Below are positions 1-8,340 of a stretch of DNA of 10,559 bases, piece by piece (the stretch's first letter is position 1; every line of letters starts with the position of its first letter). The notes beneath the pieces were generated by a model. The model searched no databases and was not told the DNA's origin. It saw only the letters and a list, made by a program, of their open reading frames with translations. The stretch is taken from assembly GCA_900088475.1 (NCBI GenBank), contig FLMG01002833.1, positions 1 to 10,559 on the forward strand. The letters run 5' to 3'. This DNA is from Hyphochytrium catenoides (Eukaryota > Sar > Hyphochytriomycetes > Hyphochytriales > Hyphochytriaceae). The position numbers and the translations under genes were made by a program.

Positions 1-868
1 TTCCGCCATTGTCGTCTTCCGCTTGAGAAAGCACTCTGGTGTCTCCGATGGGTGAACGCTATCCCTCTTGTCTCTCTCTCTTTCTCGATCCCTGGGTGTG
101 CCTCTCTCTCCTCGTCACCTTATCTTTCCTCTTCTGCTGCTGAGACTCAAATGCAAAACAGGCAACAACTTTCTCCGGGGATACTGATTATAAGTGAATT
201 TCTTACTAGTTGAGAGCGAATAGTGCAAACTATCTGAGCCAACAGGAGAGAGACAGAAGAAGATGGGAAAGGTTATGATTGACGGTGAGCAGAAAGGAAG
301 TGGTAGGCCTTGTTCTCTCCGGACCGAGCAGGTTGAGAGGCCGCGTAAGGCCGCAGAACAGACGTCAAGGTACGGAGAGGAAAGAGAGACGAAAGCAAGG
401 GTCTACGCATAGTGCGGGAGAGGAAGGAAGAAAGGAGAGAATAAGAGAGAGGGAAGGAAGAGTGAAGAAAAGGAGAGGGTAGTAAGTGAGAAGACCGGCG
501 AGCAAAAGAAAGGAAACGAGGCGAAAGCTAGAGACAGAGTGACACACTCCGGTTAAAGAGCACTCCAAAAAGAGGGACAGACCGCGAACGTGAAGAAAAG
601 AGTGACGGTTATCTGCCTGGAAGAGAGAAATCGTGAGGGGAGAAGAGCAGTGCTCTCTCTGACTTCCATTGGTTCCTACCTAAATTATTAAGGTTGCCTA
701 TGCGGAAGAGTCACTGAGGAGAGATAGTCGAAGAATGACGATGCAATACTTGAGGGGAAAGAAAAGGTAATCAACAGAAGAGTTACATGGGGCTGGAGAG
801 CAGCGAGTGGAAAGCGCGAACAAGAGCAAGAGATGTTGGATCCTGCGACCCGGAGAGAGAGAGAGAAA
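1..868. other. Left flank, no assignable gene
   Basis: Nothing here matches a family I know. The + frame from position 1 stays open to a TGA at 211-213 (70 codons), but it is cut by the window edge and becomes Ser/Leu-rich, so its coding status is unknown. A short ATG frame begins at 263 and runs to a TAG near 410. It contains a good donor-like GTGAGC at 285-290, so 263-284 could be a small first exon, but no partner exon was found. From about 390 onward the + strand is purine-rich and frames there mostly encode Arg/Glu/Lys low complexity. Confidence 0.4.
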
Positions 869-880
869 GGGACCGAGAGA

Positions 881-960
881 GCGATTGAGAGTGAGAGAGA
901 GCGACTGAGAGTGAGAGAGAGCGACTGAGAGTGAGAGAAGGCGACTGAGAGTGAGAGAGA
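881..960. repeat. Four-copy 20-bp tandem repeat
   Basis: Four consecutive units of exactly 20 bp (881-900, 901-920, 921-940, 941-960) read GCGACTGAGAGTGAGAGAGA or differ from it by one or two bases. The first has ATT for ACT, and the third ends AGAAG. A 16-bp sequence beginning GGGACCGAGAG occurs on both sides, at 869-884 and 971-986, so the array may be part of a larger duplicated unit. It sits at the start of a long GA-rich block and is a minisatellite rather than a plain dinucleotide tract. Confidence 0.9.
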
Positions 961-1029
961 GACACGGTGGGGGACCGAGAGAGCGAGGGAGCGAGGGAGA
1001 GTGAGTGAGAAAGAGAGAGAGTGAGAGGA

Positions 1030-1050
<21 letters not shown>

Positions 1051-1101
<51 letters not shown>
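1051..1101. repeat. (AG)25 microsatellite
   Basis: An uninterrupted AG run of about 50 bp, preceded by a slightly impure GA stretch from 1015. Frames on the + strand read Arg-Glu repeats and on the - strand Ser-Leu repeats. These are artefacts of the dinucleotide and not evidence of a protein. Confidence 0.95.
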
Positions 1102-1106
<5 letters not shown>

Positions 1107-1511
1107 GCGAGAGAGGGAGGAAAGAAGAGGGAGAGAGAGGAGACGAGAGAGGAACATAAGGGTTCTCTTTCCCTTGTGGGAGGGCGAAGCGGTGTGTTCT
1201 CCAAGTTCCCCGTCCGTTATTTACTGCAAAAGAACACCAAGCCGCAGGTGCGTACGACCACGTTGGTAGCTGTGTATCACTTGAGCGTACACTACCTTCA
1301 CATGACACGAAATGAGGAATGTTGCACCGAGGATAACGTCTCTTATTTTTGGCTAAGATGCTTGTCTGTTTATCTTCCTCCAGCCCGCAGCGCCTTTGCT
1401 ACTGATCATCGTTGTTATCTTAATTATTGACAGCGTCTGTTGTTGGTCTCCTTCTTCTGCTGTCTCTACTATCTTTGCCTTCAGCTGTTCTTCGTCAATT
1501 GGCCATGCAGC

Positions 1512-1536
1512 CTGCTGCTGCTGCTTGCTGCTGCTG
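1512..1536. repeat. CTG trinucleotide patch
   Basis: Four CTG units (1512-1523), a four-base interruption and three more CTG units (1528-1536). The minus-strand frame over it reads a short glutamine run inside a 70-codon open frame (1353-1565) of unknown status. It is too short to call a significant trinucleotide expansion. Confidence 0.8.
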
Positions 1537-1834
1537 CTTCTTGGTGCATCCTCTATATAATGCATGTGGAAGTAGACTATTCTTCTTTCTACTTTTCCGT
1601 GTGCGTGTTATTACTCCTTGACTGCTGCTGGGGTGCTGCTCCTATCATCAGTAGACTGACTCCGCGGTAGGAGAAGGGGAAACAGACAGCAGAAGAGTAT
1701 GTTCTTGTCTTCCACCTCTAATAACGACATTCCCTAAGTCATGCTTGTCTTCTGTTCCAAAGGTTGTCCCTGTGGCTTATCATAACTTAGCAGCAATTGC
1801 TGTTCAGACTTTTGCTCTTCGTTCTAGTTTAGAA

Positions 1835-1852
1835 TATTCTACGCGTAGAATA
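1835..1852. repeat. 18-bp perfect palindrome
   Basis: TATTCTACGCGTAGAATA equals its own reverse complement over all 18 bases. It contains an ACGCGT core. It could be a dimeric protein binding site or a mobile-element junction, but no neighbouring gene supports either role. Confidence 0.85.
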
Positions 1853-1856
1853 CATC

Positions 1857-1886
1857 TGGCTGAGCGGCTAGTGGGCTACTCAGCCA
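1857..1886. other. Hairpin with RNA polymerase III box A-like stem
   Basis: TGGCTGAG (1857-1864) pairs perfectly with CTCAGCCA (1879-1886). Inside it, TAG (1869-1871) can pair with CTA (1876-1878), leaving a four-base bulge. The first 11 bases also fit the box A pattern TRGYNNARNNG, and a partial box B-like GGTTCAAGAG lies about 50 bp downstream. No tRNA cloverleaf can be drawn, because the acceptor and T arms do not pair, so this is not a tRNA gene. A decayed tRNA-derived element is possible but unproven. Confidence 0.45.
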
Positions 1887-2239
1887 CAGGGAAGTAGGAC
1901 CGCCACGAAGGTTCAAGAGTGGGAAGAAGTTGGAGAATGTGAGGGAGTTATGCGGCAGCATATATGCAAAAACGACCAAAAGATTGCTTACTATGTTCTC
2001 ATATAAAGATATAAATAACAAGGGACCGGTGCAGCGTTAAACAGTCCCGATAATCGCCTTCTTTTGAACTCTGAGAGAAGAATGATCTCTTGTTGTCGAC
2101 TGTACTCCTCTGGACGCTTCTGCTGCCTTTGAAGCGAGAAGATAAGAAAGGGAGTCCCTTTCTCCCAACCCACTGCTCTGTCTACCCTATCTTTGCTTCT
2201 TGATCACGGTTTCACTCTCTTTCTATAGTTGACCCCTCT

Positions 2240-2601
2240 TTATAAGTCCTTGACATCCTCCAGGTCGCCCGCAGCCCCAAAGTGTGAGCCTTCATTTCGC
2301 CTCCTTGCTGCTCGGTCTCTGTCTGCCTCCCTCTGGACCGCGCTCTTCCTTGAGTCTGGAATAACGGTGGCCAGCGTCCTGTCTATCGAGTCCGTCACTT
2401 TCTCCTTGGCTCTTGTGGCTATCCCTTTTTGACTGTTTGGAGTGGTCTCTTCTTCAATCTGCTGGGACAGATCTTTGCGCCACAGGTCTGTCATATTTCT
2501 CTTTGGTGACGAATCGGACGACGCTAGTAGTAGTATAGGGAAGGGAACACTGTCGGTCAACTTCTCCTCCTTCAAACCTAAGTGAGTGTCTCTCTTTGTT
2601 G
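2240..2601 (-). other. Possible coding exon, unknown product
   Basis: A minus-strand frame stays open from about 2620 to a stop at 2240-2242. Reading from 2601 it follows a pyrimidine-rich acceptor-like sequence ending in CCAACCAG. It encodes roughly 120 residues with a mixed, charged composition (Asp, Glu, Arg, Lys, Ser) rather than the Ser-Leu or Arg-Glu monotony nearby. No ATG opens the frame near its 5' end, so if real it is an internal or terminal exon. I recognise no domain. The alternatives are a chance open frame or a remnant of a mobile element. Confidence 0.2.
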
Positions 2602-3469
2602 CTGGTTGGGAAAGGAAAATTTAAGTCTGAGGGCTGGATGGCAGGTCATCCGCAAACTTCAATAGTGGAGGTATGAAGGGCCCACCCACGGCAGTCAGGG
2701 AACTCAGTTCTCTTCTGAATGTGCACGGAGGAACACCCTTCCTAGTATTGGAAGAATGTTCGAAGCAGCCACAGACAACCAGCCCAAAAGAAATGACCAG
2801 GAGAAGGGCGCACAACAAGCGGGATGATGAAAATTAAGGGAGCTGGCGAAGAGCTGACAGTCAGTCATCAGAGCCACGTTAGAACTGCGCGATTGAAATT
2901 GGGAGGGAGAAAGAGCGAACAGAGCCATCTAGTAACCTTCAGTGCAGTTGCAAGGCTGCCTCCCCCTCCTGACCTGACGACGTGAGGCCGAGGAGCACTG
3001 AAAAGATGAAAGCGAAGCAGGAGAAGAGGAGCAGATCTTTCTTCTCTGTCCTCCGCCCGGTCGATGGAGGATGAAGATCAAAGAACAACAGCAGGAGAAT
3101 TATGTGCGAAGTCCGGAGAAAGGTGACGGTTCCGCTACATAATACCAGGCGGAAACAGCACAAAGGGTGCCTAGGAAAATAAAGACTTTGTGCTCGGTCA
3201 ACCTCTCTTCCTGGACCACCACAACCAACCTCCCCCTATTCCCACTTTGTACACCGGTACTACACCCCTAAGAAATTTAACTTACTCCGTAATGAAGATC
3301 TACCCAACCCTAACAAACGTTACAACCTCTTTAATGGGGCCAAATGTGCATGACGAGGTTTGATTTATCTCTTTCTAGTTATCGCTGATGTTAAATAGAT
3401 GATCTGATGTTGCGGGGAGCGAGAGCAGACGAAGACCAATTCCCAACCTTTTTGACCATCTGGTAACAG

Positions 3470-3472
<3 letters not shown>

Positions 3473-3517
<45 letters not shown>
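3473..3517. repeat. (AG)22 microsatellite
   Basis: An uninterrupted AG run of about 44 bp, standing alone between non-repetitive sequences. It marks the right end of the complex region and the return to GA/CT-rich DNA. Confidence 0.95.
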
Positions 3518-3519
<2 letters not shown>

Positions 3520-3806
3520 CATAGAGAAACCACTGAAAAGTGTCATGAGTCAACTGAGAGAGACAGAGAGAGACAGCCGTCCAAGGAGATCAGAAGCAAG
3601 AGGAAGCGCACTGGTTAAAGACAGACATCACAGAAGTCTGAGCATTGGAAGAAGAAGAGACCGTCTTTTGTCTTTGTGGAGGGACCCAGAAGGAGAGACA
3701 TTTGAGAAAGAGAACCCATAAATCACATTGGAACAGAGGAAAGAAGGCTGCTGAAGCTTACAGAGAGAGAAAGGCCTTTGCCGATAAGGAACGTGACAAG
3801 TGTCCA
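3518..3806. other. Upstream flank of the bHLH-PAS gene, no gene seen
   Basis: Purine-leaning sequence with short AGAGAG patches and no frame showing a recognisable domain. It may contain promoter or 5' leader sequence for the transcription factor that starts at 4070, but no TATA or initiator element stands out. Confidence 0.35.
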
Positions 3807-3831
3807 ACTCTCTCTCTCTCTCTCTCTCTCC
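3807..3831. repeat. (CT)n tract upstream of the bHLH-PAS gene
   Basis: About 25 bp of alternating CT, followed by further CT-rich sequence to about 3870 and again at 3949-3980. On the sense strand of the downstream gene this is a pyrimidine-rich upstream region. It could be a GAGA-type promoter element or lie in an unmapped 5' intron. The CCAG at its end (3830-3833) looks like a splice acceptor, but no donor partner was identified. Confidence 0.8.
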
Positions 3832-3960
3832 AGCTCATCTCTCTCTCTCATACTCTTTCCCCCCTCCCTCTAGTGATAGTGCAACAGTAATTGGGAGGAG
3901 ACACGCCATCTCTTCCTTGGTGCGTCGCTAGAAGAACTTAGGGAAGGCTCTTTCTCTCTT

Positions 3961-4022
3961 CTTTCTCTCTCTCTTCTCTTCAATGGAAAGGCCAACCACT
4001 TTCCATCGAGAGAGAGAGAGAG
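3961..4022 (+). promoter_or_regulatory. Candidate 5' leader stem-loop before bHLH-PAS start
   Basis: ATGGAAAG (3983-3990) and CTTTCCAT (3999-4006) are perfect complements around an 8-base loop. The stem can be prolonged after a 2x2 internal mismatch, because a CT-rich arm (3961-3980) lies on its 5' side and a GA-rich arm (4009-4022) on its 3' side. The structure ends 63 nt before the start codon. The stem also contains an upstream ATG (3983-3985). If transcribed it would form a stable element in the 5' leader. That it regulates translation is inference. Confidence 0.45.
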
Positions 4023-4069
4023 GATAATCCTGCGTTTATAACAGACACAAAAGAGAGAGAGAGAGAGAG

Positions 4070-5350
4070 ATGTCAACCCGCAGTGGAAGGTCAGAGAGCG
4101 ATGCGAGCAGCTCAGATATGGACGATGACAAGAAGAAGAAGCGCCGGCAAGAGCTCAATGAGCTGGAGAAGATCCGCGTGATGAAGATCAATGAGCAGAT
4201 GGATCACCTGAGAAATATTGTGGAGACAGCTGGCATCGCCACGAAGAGAGACAAGTACTCTATCCTTTCCAATACTCTCGGCTATGTGGAAGATCTTCAG
4301 CGTCAGGTAGCTGGAGACAATGCCTCGCTCTTATCTCTGTGTCACTCGTCCGTCATCTCTCTTAGGGACGCATCGTCAGGAAGGATGCTCAGATGACCTT
4401 TCTCTCCCCCTCTCTCTCTCTAGCGATCTTCTCCCGCTCTCTTTCTCTCTCTCTTTTGCCCCTCCTGCTTGTGCCAATTAAGGCTACTTCTGTCTCTTTG
4501 ACGTGCCAACCCTTTCCCGTTTATCTCAAGCTGCCTTGTGCATGTGGCTCAGGGCCGGCTCTCTTCTTCTCTCTCTCTTCTTTTTTTTTTGGCTCTCTCT
4601 ATCTCTATCTACCTGTAGTCTCTCGCTCTGCTGCGCTCTTCTTCTCTTACAGTATTCCTTTCTCTTTTGCAGGTAGCTGCTTACGAAGACAAGCTAGCCG
4701 AACTAAACTCAGCCAAATCGGCTATGGTCACAGCGCCACCAGCTGCTGTGGCAATCCCAGCGATCGAAGAACCAACAGGCGTGTACAGTTCGTCTGCCGT
4801 CTTTCTCTCTCCCTCTTCACTCCCGTCTACTCTCCCTCCCACAAGTATGCCTCTCTCCGAAGCCAGTACAAGCGTCGTTACTCCTCTAAAAAGAGAGGAA
4901 GACACGGTCTTCGAGTCTTTCTTCCGCGATGCGGGCGTCCCGATGGTGGTGACAGGGCTAGACTCCCAGTTTTTAGAGTGCAACAGACAGTTCTCTCTCC
5001 TCTCTGGATACAGCAGCGAAGAGCTGCGGCGGTTCTCTCTCTTCAACATCACGCCTGCAGAAGATATTCCGCATGTGTACGAGATCTTCGACAAGATGCT
5101 AGGCGGAGAGATGAAGAGCATCCAAATCTGGAATCGATGCCGTTTCCGAGGAGGAGAGATCATTGCCAATCTGACCGTGACACTGATTCAGAATGCCGCG
5201 GGTGAGCCCTTATATTTCCACTTCATCGTGCTCCCGATCACGGATACGTCAGGGGTGAAAGGCCTGCAGAATGCGATGGAGCTGAAAGGCGGGGGAAAGA
5301 TGGAGCAGAGCCCTTCCGCGTGTGGCCTGAAGACAAAGACAACAAGCTGA
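4070..5350 (+). CDS. bHLH-PAS transcription factor, two exons
   Basis: Spliced from exons 4070-4306 and 4673-5350 to 304 residues. An acidic/Ser-rich start (1-20) precedes a KKKKRR basic region and a helix-loop-helix at about 25-79. Glu33, the residue that usually reads the E-box half-site, and Arg36 are kept, but the canonical His position is Leu29. Helix 2 continues as a likely coiled coil (80-97), then a Pro/Ser-rich linker. One PAS domain occupies about 159-268 and includes the ECNRQF, SGYSSEE and LFN segments. The combination, with KYSIL in helix 2 and LFN in PAS, resembles single-PAS bHLH proteins of stramenopile algae, the family of the diatom clock factor RITMO1. It probably acts in the nucleus as a dimer on DNA. 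The light-cycle role is inference from family. An in-frame TAA at 4025-4027 supports the start. Confidence 0.88.
4307..4672 (+). other. GT-AG intron within the bHLH-PAS gene
   Basis: The 366-nt intron begins GTAGCTGG after codon CAG and ends TCTCTTTTGCAG, in phase 0. Splicing joins bHLH helix 2 directly to the following heptad-like residues and then the PAS domain. Retention would add about 29 residues and stop at 4394-4396, before the PAS. The intron is CT-rich on the sense strand with an exceptionally long pyrimidine content. CAGGTAGCTG occurs at both boundaries (4304-4313 and 4670-4679). Another possible acceptor ends at 4652, but using it would change the frame and lose the clean helix continuation. 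Confidence 0.88.
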
Positions 5351-5360
5351 AGAGAGAGAG

Positions 5361-5391
<31 letters not shown>

Positions 5392-6060
5392 AAGAAGAGA
5401 TAACGGCTGGAGGCGAGACAAGAAGAGAGAGGATTTATTAGGAAGGGTTGCAAGAGGTAAAAAGGAAGAGCGTAAGCGGAAGAAGGCCATGACGAAGTTC
5501 CTTTCTCTTCTCGTCCTTTCTACTGCTTGTCCACCAGCTGCATTGTCCTCTGCATCTCTTTCTCTGGCAGATAGATGGTCAGAGAGAGAAAGAGAGAATA
5601 CCACAGAGAGAGTATCGTGGGGTTTGGCTCATCCGTATAGAGAGATCCCAAGCTACTCCAGCTCACTGGCCACTGCGGCATAGAAAGAACCAGTCTCTCT
5701 CTCTCTCTACCTAGAAGGAGGGAAAGAACCAAGGAGAGAGAGAGAGAGAGAGAGAGAGAAAGAATATGCTCTGCTGAAGGTTCTGATGTAAATAGAGTAC
5801 CATTATGCTTCTTCCTTTCTATCGTACATATCTTGCGCTTGTCTCATGCTGGTCCTTTAGCCTAATAGAGGGACAAAGTGTAGGCGGGAGGCAGAGAATA
5901 GGATATTTCAAGGGATAGAGAGAGGGAGATGAAGGATAAACGAGAGAGAGAAAGGGAGAGAGAAGAGGAGGTATCTTCCTGTAGACAAGCGCAAGTAACA
6001 GAAGACACCCACTCCATTCAGAAACAAGCAAGAGCCAAAGGAAAGAGAGAAGGGCAAGTC

Positions 6061-6095
<35 letters not shown>

Positions 6096-6175
6096 AGCAG
6101 TGCCTGCTGACGCGGCCAAGAGAGAGAAAACGTCGAAGTCGTGTCCTCAAGTCTCTCCTCAAACCGATTCTTCGC
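5351..6175. other. Convergent intergenic region
   Basis: The 3' ends of the bHLH-PAS gene (+) and the methyltransferase gene (-) face each other here. The region is GA-rich on the + strand, with clean GA runs at 5734-5759 and 6065-6092. A non-repetitive island lies at about 5765-5880 and may hold the polyadenylation zones. No clear AATAAA signal stands out near either stop. No frame here has a recognisable domain. Confidence 0.6.
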
Positions 6176-7681
6176 CTAAATGTCATCTCTCCGTCTGAGG
6201 ACAATAAGACGGGGAAAATGTAGGTCAGGATCGTAGTCTGGATCACCCAAAAATTGCTGGTGCAGTGAGAGAAGAGACGCGTCCGTCTCTTCCTGCCATA
6301 CAAAGACAGAGGCGGCAAGAGAGAGAAAGTCTCTCATTGTCCCTCCTCGCTCTGGCTGAACCAAAACAGCGAAGCCTGAGGGAGAGAGAAGAGAAGAGAG
6401 AACATGGAGAAGATCTTGGTGGTACTCCTTGAAGAAAAGACAATCAGCGGCAATGATGACATCAAAGTCTTCCCGATCTTCTTCCTCTCTCTCCCTATCA
6501 GGACGTCCCTTCTCTCTTCTCTCTCTTTTTCCTGATCCTAGGGTCAACAGCATATCTTCTCGAGAAAGAGACCGAGACCAGACAAGTCTCTCTCCCTTGA
6601 GAAGAGAGAGAGGTATCGCTCTTCTCTTCTCATTCTCCTCAATGCAAAGCCTAAGGTTTTTCACTGCTGCCTTGTTCCCGTCTGTCACTACGACGGAGAG
6701 AGGAGAGAGAGAAGCGGCAACGACGTGTGCCGCTATTCCGCACATTCCTCCTCCTAATTCGAGGATTCTCTTCCCTTGCAGTCTCTCTCTCTCTTGCACT
6801 CTTTTCTCTCTCTCTAAGAGAAAGAAAGAAAGAACTTCTTCGGCTGCCCAGGTCCTAATGTTCCCAGTATTATCCACGCCATCATTGTAAGCGTGAGAGA
6901 AGAGCTCTTGGAGAGAGAGAAGAACTGGACGACGTTGACGGAACTCTAATGTGGCTGGAGAGAGAGAGAGAGACCCTTCTTTCTCTCTCTCTTTCTCGGA
7001 AGGATGTCTCTCTTCGCCTCGGTCAGCTCTTGCTTTGCTATCGCCAGAGAGAGAGAGCTCTATCCTGTCATAATATTCTCCGCCCTGCGAGGAAGAGTCG
7101 AATCTTGGGAGCTCTATAGAAGGAAATCCAGGAAGAGAGAGAGAGAGAGAGTCGAGGGGAGAGAGAGAAGGAAACAAAGAGAGAGAGAGAATGAGCTCTA
7201 TCTGCGGAAGGCCGTTACTTGGTGACAAGGAGGTCCGGACCTGCTGTAGAGAGAAGTGTCCTCTCTCTTCAAGCTCCGAAGCGAAAAGAAGACATTTCTC
7301 TAGGGCACGACCTCCTCTGCCTCTAAGAACAACTTCCAAGAGAGAGACCGTTGTGGAGGAAGAGACAGAAGAAGGAGAGAAAGAGAGAGAGACTACCTTC
7401 TCTCGAAGAAGATGATAAAGTCTGCCATAGAGCTGCGGAAGAGAGTTTTTTCTGGAGACAAAGAGATAAACTCTGTCTCTCCAGGGACCTACCGTCCTCT
7501 TCGGAAGAAGGTAGAAGCCTTTATGTCTGGCACAGGAAATATCTTGACCTCTCTCTTCTCCCGCAGTCTCTCTCTCCTCTCTTTCTCTCCTTCTTCCCGA
7601 AGCAGTCGCCCGAAGAAGCGCTGATCGCAGGAGACGCCACTTTGAAGGCTGATCACGCTTCTCAGCGCTCGTTGAGGACAT
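6176..7681 (-). CDS. CAMKMT: Calmodulin-lysine N-methyltransferase
   Basis: Predicted S-adenosylmethionine-dependent methyltransferase that trimethylates a lysine of calmodulin (Methyltransf_16, seven-beta-strand class). As an unspliced frame it is 501 residues. Family landmarks run in order: KWRLLR (14-19), GFYLL (55-59), DNTGN with following Trp (270-278), the SAM-binding ELGGGM (308-313), the acidic TDGN (333-336), DCLFF (413-417), PERGGT (443-448) and HFP near the end (488-490). All catalytic-core motifs seen in animal CAMKMT are intact. Animal proteins are about 320 residues. The excess lies mainly at 64-260 and at about 380-404, where Ser-Leu and Arg-Glu strings match CT/GA tracts in the DNA. 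Part of this may be intron (see the in-frame candidate 7244-7492). The start ATG follows an in-frame TAG at 7694-7696. The stop is TAG. Confidence 0.92.
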   Translation of the reverse strand: MSSTSAEKRDQPSKWRLLRSALLRATASGRRREREERETAGEERGQDISCARHKGFYLLPKRTVGPWRDRVYLFVSRKNSLPQLYGRLYHLLREKVVSLSFSPSSVSSSTTVSLLEVVLRGRGGRALEKCLLFASELEERGHFSLQQVRTSLSPSNGLPQIELILSLSLFPSLSPLDSLSLSLPGFPSIELPRFDSSSQGGEYYDRIELSLSGDSKARADRGEERHPSEKEREKEGSLSLSPATLEFRQRRPVLLSLQELFSHAYNDGVDNTGNIRTWAAEEVLSFFLLEREKRVQERERLQGKRILELGGGMCGIAAHVVAASLSPLSVVVTDGNKAAVKNLRLCIEENEKRRAIPLSLLKGERLVWSRSLSREDMLLTLGSGKRERREKGRPDREREEEDREDFDVIIAADCLFFKEYHQDLLHVLSSLLSPSGFAVLVQPERGGTMRDFLSLAASVFVWQEETDASLLSLHQQFLGDPDYDPDLHFPRLIVLRRRDDI

Positions 7682-7713
7682 ACTACTGAGGAGCTATTGG
7701 ATATGGCTCAAGA

Positions 7714-7718
<5 letters not shown>

Positions 7719-7771
<53 letters not shown>
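7719..7771. repeat. (GA)26 microsatellite
   Basis: About 53 bp of uninterrupted GA, the longest pure tract in the window with that at 1051-1101. It begins 38 bp upstream of the methyltransferase start codon, so on that gene's sense strand it is a CT tract in the promoter or 5' leader. Confidence 0.95.
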
Positions 7772-7777
<6 letters not shown>

Positions 7778-8161
7778 GAGAGATAGCAAGAGCAAGAAGA
7801 GAGAGAGGAAAGAGAAACAGCTGGTGACAGAGAGAGAGAGAGGCTAAGACACCTTCCAAGAAGGCTGCTCTTAGAAGAGAAAGAGTCTTATGGTCTTATG
7901 GGAGAGAGACAGTCCTCTTAGATGATGTGGGAGAGAAAGAGAGTGAAAGTTATGAAGCTCACTGGGAGAGTCTGCCAGCAGGGTGAACGGGCGAGAGCGA
8001 GAGCGAGAGAGAGCGAAAGAAAATGAGAGAGAGAGAGAGAGAGGGAGAAACCAAGGGAGACAGAGGAGAGACCCAAACCCTTGGTGGAACTGCCATCATA
8101 TCTTTGCCGTTAGCCTCTCCTGCAGGCGTTACGGATCAGAATCTAGTCCGACTGATCTTGC

Positions 8162-8162
8162 G

Positions 8163-8218
<56 letters not shown>

Positions 8219-8340
8219 GTGTCTCTCTCTGTCTGTCTTTCTGTCTCTATCTATCTATCTCCCCTCTCTTCTCTCCCTCTCTCTACATATCTATCTACCG
8301 CGCACTCTCTCTCTCTCTCTCTCTCTACCACGCATGCTCT
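8162..8340. repeat. Long CT-rich tract with TCTG/TCTA variants
   Basis: Starts as nearly pure CT (8162-8214, two TTT interruptions), passes into TCTG and TATC/TCTA variant repeats (8215-8300) and returns to CT (8303-8326). A further pure CT block lies at 8498-8540. On the sense strand of the PH-PDZ gene these are GA-rich sequences just past the stop codon. Confidence 0.9.

Larger units (their letters stand above)
1180..3472. other. Complex, non-GA region without a recognised gene
   Basis: In contrast to its flanks this stretch has balanced composition and almost no GA/CT tracts. I found no domain motif in any frame long enough to name a gene. It holds a CTG-rich patch (1512-1536), a TATATAA at 1554-1560, an 18-bp palindrome and adjacent hairpin (1835-1886), one possible minus-strand exon (2240-2601) and a lone AATAAA at 3178-3183. 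Whether this is ordinary intergenic DNA, exons of an unrecognised gene or a decayed mobile element cannot be told from the sequence. Confidence 0.45.

Noticed and set aside
1-210. The + frame at the left edge reads LRWVNAI, similar to the closing helix of a PH domain.
   Set aside because: Only about ten residues fit, no upstream strands are visible, and what follows is Ser/Leu low complexity without a convincing donor.
688-1430. Long open frames on both strands over the GA block (up to about 206 codons).
   Set aside because: Their length comes from dinucleotide repeats that lack stops in several frames at once. The sequences are Ser-Leu or Arg-Glu strings with no domain.
1850-1920. tRNA gene suggested by box A- and box B-like sequences.
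   Set aside because: The acceptor and T arms do not base-pair and no anticodon arm can be drawn.
2621-2818. A minus-strand frame contains KFADDL, resembling the FADD/YADD box of reverse transcriptases.
   Set aside because: The motif stands alone. No other reverse transcriptase blocks flank it, the frame is only about 65 codons with no ATG at its start, and a four-residue match is expected by chance.
4393-5205. A + frame of 270 codons overlapping the bHLH-PAS gene.
   Set aside because: It reads through the CT-rich intron and then an out-of-frame shadow of exon 2. The alternative frame with the PAS domain is clearly the coding one.
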